A DNA stretch of 64,000 nt. Origin: Simonsiella muelleri ATCC 29453. Lineage in GTDB: Bacteria > Pseudomonadota > Gammaproteobacteria > Burkholderiales > Neisseriaceae. Made by a program: the position numbers and the translations under genes. The notes beneath the pieces are model-generated. The model was given only the letters and a program-made list of their open reading frames with translations, was not told where the DNA came from and did not search any database. Location: positions 310,001-374,000 of the forward strand of contig NZ_CP019448.1 in assembly GCF_002951835.1 (NCBI RefSeq), read 5' to 3'. This document shows, one piece after another, positions 34,724 to 43,514 of the stretch; the first letter of the stretch is position 1; each line of letters starts with the position of its first letter.

Positions 34724-35720
34724 ACGCCATTCTCAACACCCAATTAACCCAGCAAATTGAGTAATTGGGTGTTGAATTTGTTGATTCAGTAAACAGCAAA
34801 AATTATGCGATAAAATTTTCCGAATAAAACGGTTAGATTGGTGAAACAGATTTTTTGTACGAACTATTTCCATGTTAAATCTCTCTGTTAATTGACCAAT
34901 AACTGTTTCAATCATACGGCGACTATTTTTTAGCCATTTGAGAAATTGAGGACTTCTGTCATCTTTCATATTGCTACGATAAGGTGTTTGTAAATTAATA
35001 TGGCTTTGTTTCATTTCATCTTTTAATTCAGAACTTAAATACCCTTTGTCCGCACCAACAAACCCTGTTTTGCCTTCTAAAAGTTCAGGTAATACCTGCC
35101 GTTCATCAACATTGGCAGCTGTAAAAGTAAAGGCTTTAATCATACCTGAGCGAGTAATCAAAAGATGACCTTTAAAACCATAATAGGTCTCTTTTTTGGA
35201 AGCGCAATAACCGAACGTCGCATATGCACGAAAATTTTGATGGCGTTTAGCTCGGGCAAATTTACAGACTGCAATAGGAAAGGCATCTGCATAATACTCT
35301 GTTTGCTCACACCAATTTGCAGTGATTTTTTGATGCATTTGTTGTTTAACCCAATACAAATTGGCACATTGTTTGGCAAAATTAGGGTAAGAGCCTAAAT
35401 TGGGAAACCAATTTTGCCAATGTTGTTTGAAATATTGCCAAATTTTTTTATCGGTATCCATACCGAGAAATTCGCCAACAATTTCCATACAAATCAGTTC
35501 ACAATCTGAAAGTTTGGGTGCAAAGCCACCTTGTCTTAATGGTTTTTGAACGAGCTGATTGTATAAAGCATCTACCATTAGATACGTTTTAATGATAAAT
35601 TCGTCTTGGGGCATAACTGTCTCTCTTTCGGATTATCTTGACGGGTATCTTTAAGAGTGGGGTTATGCCCCTTTTTATTCAATTGCCATATCTTAATTTA
35701 GATAGAGTTGAGAATGGCGT
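34724..35720 (-). mobile_element. IS982-family insertion sequence, copy 1
   Basis: 997 bases bounded by ACGCCATTCTCAAC and GTTGAGAATGGCGT. Content matches copy 2 at 47961-48956 apart from one extra A near 35698 in the part upstream of the transposase gene. There is no matching target duplication at the two flanks (GATGTATT on the left, GAGCTATT on the right), unlike copy 2. Confidence 0.9.
34733..35614 (-). CDS. IS982-family transposase, copy 1
   Basis: 293 residues. DDE-type transposase with YADAFPIAVCKFARAKRHQN, GFVGADKGYLSSEL and RRMIETVIGQLTERFN as the acidic-triad regions; the short length and these motifs fit IS982. The protein is identical to that of copy 2, so both are probably active or recently moved. 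Start MPQDEFIIK follows AGAGAGACAGTT. Confidence 0.9.
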   Translation of the reverse strand: MPQDEFIIKTYLMVDALYNQLVQKPLRQGGFAPKLSDCELICMEIVGEFLGMDTDKKIWQYFKQHWQNWFPNLGSYPNFAKQCANLYWVKQQMHQKITANWCEQTEYYADAFPIAVCKFARAKRHQNFRAYATFGYCASKKETYYGFKGHLLITRSGMIKAFTFTAANVDERQVLPELLEGKTGFVGADKGYLSSELKDEMKQSHINLQTPYRSNMKDDRSPQFLKWLKNSRRMIETVIGQLTERFNMEIVRTKNLFHQSNRFIRKILSHNFCCLLNQQIQHPITQFAGLIGC

Positions 35721-36015
35721 GAGCTATTAAGGAAATATACAAAATAACCATAAAATAAAAAGAACATATTTTTATATATTCTATTTTATTTGTGCAATTT
35801 TTAGTTATCCCTCGTGCAAAGCTTACCATTTTATAAATTGAAAGTAATGTTGAAATTGTAAACAAAGATGCTATTAATATAGAAACATAATTTACAAAAA
35901 GTATGGTTGATAAATCAAATCTAACCCTACTGTATATAATATATGCGTTCAATAAAATGAAAGAGATTGATGATATATTGATTAAAAATTTTGTGTTATT
36001 TAATAAAGCATTCAT
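35698..36015 (-). pseudogene. Membrane protein ORF truncated by IS982
   Basis: 105 codons, but the last seven residues (HAILNSI) and the stop are read from the IS end, so the true C-terminus is lost. The rest shows three hydrophobic helices (near 10-32, 39-65 and 82-100) and very AT-rich codons unlike the neighbouring core genes. Family not recognised. It could still yield a small membrane protein. Confidence 0.55.
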
Positions 36016-36129
36016 TGATTACCTCATAAGTTGAATGACATCTAAATAAACATAATTGTCAAATTAATCTCTTAACATTTCCTTGTTCACCAAATACTAA
36101 ACAACAATAGTATTTTAGCTAGGGATATC

Positions 36130-36237
36130 ATGTATTTATCAACCAAAATCATTAAAATTTTTACACTGCTTGCATTAACATTTAGCTTGATACCATTTGC
36201 GATAAGAAAGCCTTGCGGAAGAGTAGAAAAATCATAG
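36130..36237 (+). CDS. Possible 35-residue hydrophobic peptide
   Basis: ATG at 36130 after AGGGATATC encodes MYLSTKIIKIFTLLALTFSL then IPFAIRKPCGRVEKS. One hydrophobic helix flanked by basic residues resembles a small membrane peptide or a signal-peptide fragment. The ribosome site is fair. Too short for firm support. Confidence 0.35.
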   Translation: MYLSTKIIKIFTLLALTFSLIPFAIRKPCGRVEKS

Positions 36238-36280
36238 CTATTTAATCTTAACTGGCAAGATTCAGGTTAAATGTCCAAAT

Positions 36281-36460
36281 TCAAAAAAAGAACAAATAAA
36301 ATAATATAAAACCAAACCAAACATAGCCAGAAGGTTTTATCTCTTCATGATTGTTAGGAGCTTTCAACCAATTAAAATGCATAGAAACAAATGCAAATAA
36401 CATAAAAAATCCAATTATTATCCATTTTAATGTTTCTGGTTTCATAGTCACAAAGTCCAT
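36281..36460 (-). CDS. Small two-helix membrane protein
   Basis: 59 residues: MDFVTMKPETLKWIIIGFFM, then a loop with FNWLKAPNNHEEIKPSGY and a second helix VWFGFILFYLFFF. The start is preceded by AAGG at 7 bases. It is AT-rich and sits in the accessory patch. No family recognised; similar small membrane proteins occur near toxin and immunity genes, but nothing here proves that. Confidence 0.5.
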   Translation of the reverse strand: MDFVTMKPETLKWIIIGFFMLFAFVSMHFNWLKAPNNHEEIKPSGYVWFGFILFYLFFF

Positions 36461-36561
36461 AACTTAACCTTTTTAACAATTTATTTGAATTTCCAATACA
36501 ACTAAAATCTATTCTATATTTTAATTACATCTAACTCTCCTAGCCGCCAAACTAATTTCTT

Positions 36562-36624
36562 AGAACCTGTGTTCGTAAAATTAATAGATTGATTTTGTTT
36601 ATAATTTTTACCAATACAAGTTCT
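36562..36624. repeat. Short inverted-repeat element, AGAACCTGTGTTC family
   Basis: AGAACCTGTGTTCGTAAAAT at the left and a diverged complement ending CAATACAAGTTCT at the right. At 63 bases it is an internally shortened copy of the 38227 element. Confidence 0.6.
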
Positions 36625-37152
36625 TAAATTACCAATCAGGAGGAAATCTTGGCAAAATTGCTCTACTATTATGCTGAAGCTTAAATACATACTTAAATAC
36701 TTAATTTAAGAATAGATATCATAATACTTCTCTTTAGTCTATTAAAATTTGTTATTTTTGTCAAGGTAGTTTTATAAAATGACGATTAAAAATATAACGT
36801 TGGCATTTGGGGGGCAAATTGCATATGCGTATCGATGAAGAAGGCTTTTTTGTGGAACAAATTCACATGTTCTCTGTTAATGTGGCTGATGCCAATCATT
36901 TATAAAAGGTGGTATCACATGTGTCAGGCGAATCGAGCAAAGGCTTTGACACGTAAGGACATCGGTCGTAATAAACGGCTGTCTAAAATTTCACTATTTG
37001 TAAAATGACAAAGTCCATGCGAAAGGGTGTGGGTTTGTTTTTAATTTTTGCATTCGTTTTGTTATGACAAAAAATGTGCTGCATTGTGACAAAATGAGCG
37101 CGATTCTATATTTGGACGAGTAATTTTTTGGAATTTATTCATTAAATAAAGA
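36625..37152. other. Gene-poor region with a possible degraded ORF
   Basis: About 530 bases of AT-rich sequence. From 36823 a plus-strand frame reads MRIDEEGFFVEQIHMFSVNV then ADANHL, a stop, and continues in the same frame KVVSHVSGESSKGFDT before another stop, which looks like a decayed gene fragment of unknown origin. No DUS occurs here, which fits foreign DNA. Nothing else recognised. Confidence 0.4.
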
Positions 37153-37183
37153 AAGGACTTAACTTATTAAAAGTTAAGTCCTT
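37153..37183 (-). terminator. Terminator of the tRNA-Pro gene
   Basis: A perfect palindrome, AAGGACTTAACTT with its complement around a 5-base loop, lies 8 bases beyond the tRNA 3' end and is followed on the minus strand by TTTCTTTATTT. Confidence 0.8.
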
Positions 37184-37191
37184 GAATTTGT

Positions 37192-37268
37192 TGGTCGGAG
37201 TGAAAGGATTCGAACCTTCGACCCCTTGCACCCCATGCAAGTGCGCTACCAGGCTGCGCCACACTCCG
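37192..37268 (-). tRNA. tRNA-Pro (anticodon GGG)
   Basis: 77 bases folding as a cloverleaf. The acceptor stem CGGAGTG pairs with the 3' side CACTCCG followed by ACCA, with CCA encoded. The anticodon stem CTTGC/GCAAG encloses ATGGGGT, giving anticodon GGG for proline. The T arm has GGTTCGAATCC. The 3' end faces the AT-rich accessory patch, but I found no duplicated tRNA end that would mark an integrated element. Confidence 0.95.
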
Positions 37269-37301
37269 ATTCATGAACGAGTCATTATAAAGATTTCACT
37301 T

Positions 37302-37613
37302 TTAGATAGCAAGTGTTTTCTCAATATTGCTCAGCATTTTTTTCAATTCATCGCGCATCTCTTGGTTGCTGATGATGGGATTACCCCATTCATCTAACAT
37401 ATTTTGTGTGGCATCGGAAATACCATGATGCAATTGACGAATTTTAATCACATCAAGGCGTGTAAAATGATTACCGCCTTTGCCAATTAAGCGACCTTCT
37501 TGTTTTTGCCACTGCACGAGTTGCTCGGGTTTTACTTGTGCCAACTCACAAACTTCTTGCAAATTGAAATACCGCTTAGTGGGGATGGTTGGCAAATCAA
37601 CGTTGTTTGTCAT
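37302..37613 (-). CDS. MerR-like helix-turn-helix protein
   Basis: 103 residues. RYFNLQEVCELAQVKPEQLV then QWQKQEGRLIGKG resembles the N-terminal helix-turn-helix and wing of MerR-type proteins; there is no effector domain. It overlaps ihfA by 17 bases, and a MerR-like gene after ihfA is a common arrangement in betaproteobacteria. Target unknown. Confidence 0.75.
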   Translation of the reverse strand: MTNNVDLPTIPTKRYFNLQEVCELAQVKPEQLVQWQKQEGRLIGKGGNHFTRLDVIKIRQLHHGISDATQNMLDEWGNPIISNQEMRDELKKMLSNIEKTLAI

Positions 37614-37899
37614 AATAATGCTCCACCATGCCTTTTAATTTTTGGCTGGCGTGGAACGTTACCACACGACGTGCTGTAATAGGGACTTCTTCGCCTGTTT
37701 TGGGGTTACGTCCAGGACGTTGCGGTTTATCACGTAATTGGAAGTTGCCAAAACCTGAAATTTTGATTTCTTCGCCGCTTTCCAAAGTGGTGCGGATTTC
37801 TTCAAAAAACAGTTCTACAATTTCTTTGGCATCGTTTTTGCTTACGCTGCTCACTTTTTCAACCAAAATGTCGGCGAGTTCTGCTTTGGTCAGGGTCAT
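37597..37899 (-). CDS. ihfA: Integration host factor subunit alpha
   Basis: 100 residues. MTLTKAELADILVEKV, the GFGNFQLRDKPQRPGRNPKT beta arm with the DNA-intercalating proline, and the closing FHASQKLKGMVE identify IHF-alpha. With IhfB it bends DNA at specific sites in transcription, replication and recombination. The usual upstream gene pheT is not present; a repeat-containing gap lies upstream. Confidence 0.94.
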   Translation of the reverse strand: MTLTKAELADILVEKVSSVSKNDAKEIVELFFEEIRTTLESGEEIKISGFGNFQLRDKPQRPGRNPKTGEEVPITARRVVTFHASQKLKGMVEHYYDKQR

Positions 37900-38395
37900 G
37901 TTGAGTTTACCTCTATGTTTATCAAATTCAAGGAGCGAATTATGCTGAATTGTTTATTATAAATCAAGTGAATACTAAAAAATATCTGCAAATTTTGAAA
38001 AAAATCTTTATTTTTCAATAATAAAAATAAAAACTTAAGCTGCCTGAATCAGGATAAATATCATAAAATTTCAGCTAACAATTTGTATTCGGGTACTTTT
38101 ATTGCATCATGCCACGCTTTTCAAGCTGCCTGAAAAAATCATGTGTTCAACAAAATAATCATGTTGCCAGCTAACGTATGCGATAAGAGTGGGTATGGCG
38201 GCGATACGCCATGTTTCCTAAATTTAAGAACCTGTGTTCATAATCTTAATAGCTTGCTTTTATCGCCGCTTCATGCGCCCACTACGTTGGCTTAAAAAGA
38301 TGCCTTGTATTCGCAAAAATGGTCAATAAAATTAAGTTATCAATCTTATGAACACAGGTTCTAAATTTTCTCAACCTTTATATATCTTGAAAATT
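37900..38395. other. Intergenic region between ihfA and dsbD
   Basis: 496 bases with no gene. It contains two degenerate DUS (AAGCTGCCTGAA near 38038 and 38125) and the 136-bp element at 38227-38362. The ihfA promoter must lie here but is not clear. Confidence 0.4.
38227..38362. repeat. 136-bp inverted-repeat element, AGAACCTGTGTTC family
   Basis: AGAACCTGTGTTCATAATCT at the left and AGATTG-type complement ATCTTATGAACACAGGTTCT at the right form terminal repeats of about 18-20 bases. The core (with CGCCGCTTCATGCGCCC) has no ORF. It is the most complete member of a family also seen at 6478, 20371, 26293 and 36562. Confidence 0.75.
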
Positions 38396-40213
38396 TTATT
38401 GATGTGTTTGATACCACGCAATAAATTCATCAACAGGTGCGTAGCCTATCAAACCTTCGCTGCGTTTACCGTTTGCTTTCAACACAAATAATCCAGGCGG
38501 ACCAAACAAACCATATTCCTTTAATAAGGCTTGATGTTCGGGTGTGTTAGCGGTTACGTCAATTTGAAACAATCGCGCCATCGGTACGGCAGCCTGAACG
38601 CGTTCATGTCCAAATGTTTTCGCTTCCATTTCCTTGCACGATACGCACCAATCTGCGTAAAAATCCAACAAAACAGGCGTATTCGCATCTGCTTGCAAAG
38701 CAGCGTTTATAGCAGATTTGAGTTGTGCCACATCGGTAAATTTTTGCGCGTGGAAATCGGCGTTTGATGGCTTGTGCAACGTCAAAAATTCATGCAACGC
38801 CGTTTCTTTACCACGCACACTTTGTACGCCAAACCACAGCCCACTCATGACCAAAAATGCCGATAAAATTGCTGTAAATGTTTTCAGGCTGCCTGAAAAA
38901 CTTTTTAATTTCCACATCATGAATAATGCTGGCGCAACCAATAACACCGTGTATAAACCCACGGTCAGCGCGTAAGGTAAAAAAGGTGTTGCCAGATACA
39001 CCGCCACCGCCAACAAAATTACCCCAAACGCGTATTTAATGCCGTTCATCCAATTGCCTGCGCGTGGTAAAATGTGTCCGCCAAACGTGCCAATCAGCAT
39101 CAATGGAACCCCTGTACCCAATGCCATCGCGTACAACACCGCACCACCCAAAACCGCATCACCTGTTTTGCCAATGTAGCCCAACGCCGCCGCCAATGGT
39201 GGTGCAACACATGGCCCCACAATCAGTGCCGATAACATACCCATCACAAATACTGAAATCAATTTTCCACCAGATAACTGATTGCTTTTATTTTGAAAAT
39301 AGGATTGTATCGCATTGGGCAATTGAATATTAAACAAGCCAAACATGGACAATGCCAACGCCACCATCAAGCCCGCCGCAGTGAGCACCACCCAAGCTTG
39401 TTGTAGCCAAACTGTCAGTAATGCGCCTGTAACACCTGCTAATACACCCACCAACGTGTAAGTCAAAGCCAAACCTTGCACATACACAAATGACAATACA
39501 AACGCTCGTTTTTTGCTACCTGATTTATCGCCCACAATAATAGATGACACAATTGGCAAAAGTGGATACATACACGCCGTGAAACTTAAACCTAAACCAG
39601 CCACAAAAAACCAAAATAAATTGGTCAGTAAAGTATCACGCGATAAAGTTAATTTTCCAGCATCAGCAGGCGCGGACGAATTTGGCGCAACCGTTGTTGG
39701 TTGGCTCGTAGGATTCGGCGCGCCCGATGGCTTTTTTAGGAAAGTGTTCGCGGGGTTGTTGTTGGCAACTTGGGTGTTGTAAACGCCTTCGCCTTGAATA
39801 TCAAAACTGGTTTCAACAGGTGGATAACACACGCCAGCTTCAGCACATCCTTGATAATGCAAAGTAATTTTATAAGGTTGGTTAATGGGTTTGGCGTATT
39901 TCCAGTTGAATTGAGCGGTTTTATGGTAAACGGTTTGTTTGCCAAAAAATTCATCTTCTTTTTCTTCTCCAGCACTCATGGTGGGGGCGGACAACAATGC
40001 GGCAGGGTCGGTAACGGCTTCAATTTTGCTTTGATACATATAATAGCCATCAGCAACTTGAAACGTAGTTTTCACGCCTTGTGCATTGACTTCCACTGTT
40101 GGTATAAATGCTTGTTCTGGTGGGAGTAAATCATCGGGATTCACTGCCGCAATGGCTTGAGTCGTGCCAAACAACATCACGGCACAGAGCCACGAATACC
40201 ATTTTTTCTTCAT
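38396..40213 (-). CDS. dsbD: Thiol:disulfide interchange protein DsbD
   Basis: 605 residues. Signal peptide ending AIAA; periplasmic alpha domain with the cysteines in YQGCAEAGVCYPP near residue 125; eight-helix membrane domain with FTACMYPLLPIVSSIIVG and VGPCVAPPLAAALGYIG; C-terminal thioredoxin-like domain with DWCVSCKEMEAKTFG. It carries electrons from cytoplasmic thioredoxin to periplasmic reductases such as DsbC. A DUS is translated as FSGSLKTF in a membrane loop. Single gene, minus strand. Confidence 0.95.
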   Translation of the reverse strand: MKKKWYSWLCAVMLFGTTQAIAAVNPDDLLPPEQAFIPTVEVNAQGVKTTFQVADGYYMYQSKIEAVTDPAALLSAPTMSAGEEKEDEFFGKQTVYHKTAQFNWKYAKPINQPYKITLHYQGCAEAGVCYPPVETSFDIQGEGVYNTQVANNNPANTFLKKPSGAPNPTSQPTTVAPNSSAPADAGKLTLSRDTLLTNLFWFFVAGLGLSFTACMYPLLPIVSSIIVGDKSGSKKRAFVLSFVYVQGLALTYTLVGVLAGVTGALLTVWLQQAWVVLTAAGLMVALALSMFGLFNIQLPNAIQSYFQNKSNQLSGGKLISVFVMGMLSALIVGPCVAPPLAAALGYIGKTGDAVLGGAVLYAMALGTGVPLMLIGTFGGHILPRAGNWMNGIKYAFGVILLAVAVYLATPFLPYALTVGLYTVLLVAPALFMMWKLKSFSGSLKTFTAILSAFLVMSGLWFGVQSVRGKETALHEFLTLHKPSNADFHAQKFTDVAQLKSAINAALQADANTPVLLDFYADWCVSCKEMEAKTFGHERVQAAVPMARLFQIDVTANTPEHQALLKEYGLFGPPGLFVLKANGKRSEGLIGYAPVDEFIAWYQTHQ

Positions 40214-40582
40214 AATGTATTAACTTTCAATTTGATTTTAGTATACGACAAAAAAATTTTCAGGCTGCCTGAAAATCATAGTCGTTTAAAATAAAAATAG
40301 GGCAAAGTGCTGTGTACATCTGACCCATAATCGAGGGGACAACGCATTGGTATTTTTAATTTTAAACGGCTTATTTTAGATGACAAAAAATTATCGTATA
40401 CTAAGGTGATTAAAAAAGTTTTCAGGCTGCCTGCTTGAATATATTTGGTATTATGGCACAATATGACGCGAATAAATTAGCCAAAATATCGCAGTTCATC
40501 ATTCAATCAGGACATTTGGAGGATGGTTGTGTTTTCAGGCAGCCTAAAAGGCTATTATTCCATTTAAGTTAAGGATAATGAC
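40214..40582. other. Intergenic region between dsbD and the DUF4298 gene
   Basis: 369 bases between divergent genes. It contains DUS at about 40259-40273 and 40424-40432 (partial), the CREE-like element at 40278-40373, and a degenerate DUS hairpin near 40533-40553. A ribosome site (AAGGATAATGAC) precedes the next ATG. Confidence 0.4.
40278..40373. repeat. CREE-like element, most symmetrical copy
   Basis: 96 bases. The left end ATAGTCGTTTAAAATAAAAA and the right end TTTTTAATTTTAAACGGCTT are inverted repeats of about 20 bases with few mismatches. The interior AGGGCAAAGTGC and GGGGACAACGCATTGG corresponds to the two GC-rich arms of Correia elements. No ORF. Confidence 0.7.
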
Positions 40583-40909
40583 ATGAATAAATTACAAAAT
40601 AAAATCAATGAAACACAAAAGAAATATGATGAATTGTGTGAATTGTTGCCCGAATTAGAAGCCGATTTGGTGCGATTTCAACGTGCCGTGATGCTGATTC
40701 GCGAATTGGAAAATTTCGCTGCCGATGATTTTTTGCATATTTACGAAGTCATGGAAGATGGAGAAGAGTTTGATTTAAAAACAAATGGTAATTTAAGCGT
40801 GATGAATGAAGATGCGGTGTGGAACGCATTTTGTGATTTTCAACGCATTGCGTGGGCGCGGATTCGCGAAGCCACCGCTGCGCTTGACCCAAATGAGCAA
40901 GAATCATGA
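40583..40909 (+). CDS. DUF4298 family protein
   Basis: 108 residues, acidic and helical: KINETQKKYDELCELLPELE suggests a coiled coil, and FYEVMEDGEE-like and WNAFCDFQRIAWARIREATA complete the DUF4298 pattern. Function unknown. Overlaps ogt by 4 bases (ATGA), so the two genes are co-translated. Confidence 0.75.
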   Translation: MNKLQNKINETQKKYDELCELLPELEADLVRFQRAVMLIRELENFAADDFLHIYEVMEDGEEFDLKTNGNLSVMNEDAVWNAFCDFQRIAWARIREATAALDPNEQES

Positions 40910-41439
40910 ATTTTGTAGAAAATTCATCATTTAGTCATCCAGTATATGCTGCTTATTTGCCAACGCCATTGGGTGAAATGTTGGCAATGAGCAGTGATGC
41001 TGGTGTGTGCCTGTTGGCGTTTTTGGACGAAAAAGGTTTCGAAAAAGAATGTGTTGCTGTGCAAAATGCCAAACGCGCCCATTTGGTTTGGCAAGACAAT
41101 GCACATTTGTCTATTTTACGCGAAGAATTGCGCGAATATTTTTCAGGCAGCCTGAAAGATTTTTCTGTACCTGTGGATTTTGTCGGTACGCCGTTTCAGC
41201 AATCGGTTTGGCGTATTTTGCAAACTATTCCATATGGTAAAACAATTAGTTATCTTGAACAGGCGCATATTTTGGCGAATCCAAAAGCGGTGCGAGCGGT
41301 TGCCAGTGCGAATGGAAAAAATAAAATTTCCATTATCGTACCGTGTCATCGCGTGATTGGCAGCAATGGAAAATTGACAGGTTACGCAGGCGGTTTGGCG
41401 CGAAAACAGGCATTGTTAAATTTAGAGTGTGGCGATTGA
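40906..41439 (+). CDS. ogt: Methylated-DNA--protein-cysteine methyltransferase
   Basis: 177 residues. The acceptor cysteine is in IIVPCHRVIGSNG near residue 140, followed by LTGYAGGLARKQALLNLE; the DNA-recognition helix region is GTPFQQSVWRILQTIPYGKT. A suicide enzyme that removes alkyl groups from O6 of guanine. A DUS is translated as FSGSLKDF near residue 80, between the N-terminal fold and the active domain. Confidence 0.93.
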   Translation: MNFVENSSFSHPVYAAYLPTPLGEMLAMSSDAGVCLLAFLDEKGFEKECVAVQNAKRAHLVWQDNAHLSILREELREYFSGSLKDFSVPVDFVGTPFQQSVWRILQTIPYGKTISYLEQAHILANPKAVRAVASANGKNKISIIVPCHRVIGSNGKLTGYAGGLARKQALLNLECGD

Positions 41440-41494
41440 ATGCTTGATGATTGAAGAAAATATGTGTAGAATTGCCAATTCATTTCCTGCCTAT

Positions 41495-41570
<76 letters not shown>

Positions 41571-41576
41571 AATTTA

Positions 41577-41608
41577 AAACCACTTAAACAATTGTTTAAG
41601 TGGTTTTC
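41577..41608 (+). terminator. Terminator of the CAT-anticodon tRNA
   Basis: A perfect palindrome, AAAACCACTTAAAC and its complement around AATT, then CTTTT, begins 6 bases after the CCA end. Confidence 0.85.
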
Positions 41609-41642
41609 TTTTGGTTAATTTAGGTTTGTGAAAAATTTTGTA

Positions 41643-42474
41643 TCAATTTGATGGCATTTGCCCGAATGTAATTCGGTCTAACCCTGCTAAATCTGGTTGT
41701 GTTTCAATCATTTGGTAGCCGTGTTGCGTGAATAATTGGCGAATCGCCACTGCTTGATTGTAGCCATGTTCCAATAATAGCCAACCATTTGGTTTTAAAT
41801 AAATTTTTCCATTTTTAATCAAAATTCTGATATGTGCCAAACCATCGGAAAAATCGGTTAATGCGGTTTGTGGCTCAAAACGCAAATCACCTTGATTTAA
41901 ATGTAAATCATTGTTTTTAATATAAGGTGGATTGGATACCAAGACATCAACGCTATTTTCAGGCAGCCTGAAAACACGCGCTGCATCAAACCATGAGCCT
42001 TGTGCAAATGCCACGTCCGCGCCCAAATGTTGCGCGTTTTGTTGTGCCACTTGCAACGCATCTGCACTCAAATCACTTGCAAAAACAAGACTATCTTTGC
42101 GTTCCAGTTTGGTAGAAATGCCCAAAATACCGCTCCCCGTACCCAAATCCCACAACACACCATTTTCAGGCAGCCTCAAAAGTGCGGCTTCCAATAAATG
42201 TTCGGTTTCGGGACGTGGAATCAACACGGCTGGCGACACCGTAAATTCGCGTCCATAAAATTCACGTGTTCCCAAAAGGTATGCCATTGGCTCACCTTGT
42301 TCACGGCGTTTGGCGAGTGTGTTTAGCTGGTTAATTTGTTGTTCAGTTAAGATTTCTTGGTCATGCGTGATGAGTTGGGCGCGAGTGTAGCCCGTAATGT
42401 GTTGCAACAGCATTCGAGATTCGTTGCGTGGCAAAATTTGTGTGGCAAGCCATTGTGATAAAGTTTTTTTCATA
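41643..42474 (-). CDS. prmC: Release factor glutamine methyltransferase PrmC
   Basis: 276 residues from the ATG at 42474; the longer frame would need a TTG. SAM-binding DLGTGSGILGI near residue 110 and the catalytic SNPPYIK near residue 180. It methylates the glutamine of the GGQ loop in release factors 1 and 2. Two DUS are translated (LRLPENG and FRLPENS), one on each side of the SAM site. prfA is not adjacent. Confidence 0.92.
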
Positions 42475-42707
42475 AGAATCAAAATATCAGGCAGATACAA
42501 AGTTTTATTCTAAATTTCAATATAATAATCAACGTGATATCATTAATCAAGTGGTGGCTGAAATTTTGTGTGATTTGATTGTGGTTATATGATGCGCTTG
42601 CCATGCTACGATTCAAATTTTCATCAGAATAATTGTTGCAAAAAATTATTTTCTGTTTAAAAATTAATTTATTGAATGGTAGTCATGGCGTAATCCTTGA
42701 TTCAGTA

Positions 42708-43451
42708 TTAATATTTCACGCCCTTGTGCAACGCCACCACGCCAGCCGTCAAATTGTGATAATCCACTTGGTCAAAACCTACGTCCAACATCATTTGTTT
42801 GAGTGTGTCTTGGTCGGGGTGCATACGAATGGATTCGGCAAGATATTGATAACTATCGGCATCTTTCGCAATCAATTTGCCCATTATAGGCAAAAATTTA
42901 AATGAATAAAAATCGTATACTGGTGCAATTGGTTCATATACTTTAGAAAATTCTAACACCAACAGCGTGCCACCTGGTTTGAGTACGCGATACATTTCAC
43001 TCAATGCCACATCTTTATGGGTCATGTTTCGCAGACCAAATGACACGGAAACCAAATCAAAGTAATTATCTGGAAAGGGTAATTTTTCTGCATCACACAC
43101 AGCAACGGGCAAAATCATGCCTTCGTTCATCAAGCGGTCTCGTCCGACTGTCAGCATAGATGAGTTGATGTCGGTTAGCCACACTTCTCCTGTTTTGCCT
43201 ACACGTTTCGCCCAACCGCGTGACAAATCGCCTGTGCCGCCTGCGATGTCCAGCACTTTACCGCCTTTAGGGACGCGCGCCGTGTGAACGGTAAAATGCT
43301 TCCACACACGATGCAAACCACCCGACATCACGTCATTCATGATGTCATAATTTTTTGCAACAGAATGAAATACTTGGGCAACTTTGTTGGCTTTTTCACT
43401 TTCATTTACGGTTTGAAAGCCGAAGTGAGTTTGTTTATCTTGTTCGTTCAT
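42708..43451 (-). CDS. ubiE: Ubiquinone/menaquinone C-methyltransferase UbiE
   Basis: 247 residues. TVNESEKANKVAQVFHSVAK then NYDIMNDVMSGG is the UbiE opening, VLDIAGGTGDLSRGW the SAM site, and MTHKDVALSEMYRVLKPGG the second signature. It C-methylates the quinone ring in ubiquinone synthesis. Single gene; a pair of DUS fragments lies just upstream. Confidence 0.94.
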   Translation of the reverse strand: MNEQDKQTHFGFQTVNESEKANKVAQVFHSVAKNYDIMNDVMSGGLHRVWKHFTVHTARVPKGGKVLDIAGGTGDLSRGWAKRVGKTGEVWLTDINSSMLTVGRDRLMNEGMILPVAVCDAEKLPFPDNYFDLVSVSFGLRNMTHKDVALSEMYRVLKPGGTLLVLEFSKVYEPIAPVYDFYSFKFLPIMGKLIAKDADSYQYLAESIRMHPDQDTLKQMMLDVGFDQVDYHNLTAGVVALHKGVKY

Positions 43452-43514
43452 GATTTGATTTCCATGTGATTTCAGGCTGCCTAAAAAAGGCTGCCTGAAA
43501 AAATATTGAGTGAA

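Noticed and set aside
35158..35398. ORFs of 73-77 codons overlapping the transposase gene
   Set aside because: Same sequence occurs in both IS copies as other-frame shadows; no sign of a programmed frameshift.
35700..35740. A second hybrid promoter at either end of IS982 copy 1
   Set aside because: The TTGAGA is present, but no TATAAT-like hexamer lies 16-18 bp beyond either end.
34553..36015. The two gene fragments flanking IS982 copy 1 being halves of one gene
   Set aside because: There is no target duplication, one part is hydrophobic and the other polar, and joining them gives no recognisable protein.
37192..37268. tRNA-Pro as an att site for an integrated element
   Set aside because: I searched the 34-37 kb patch by eye for a copy of the tRNA 3' end and found none; no integrase gene is present.
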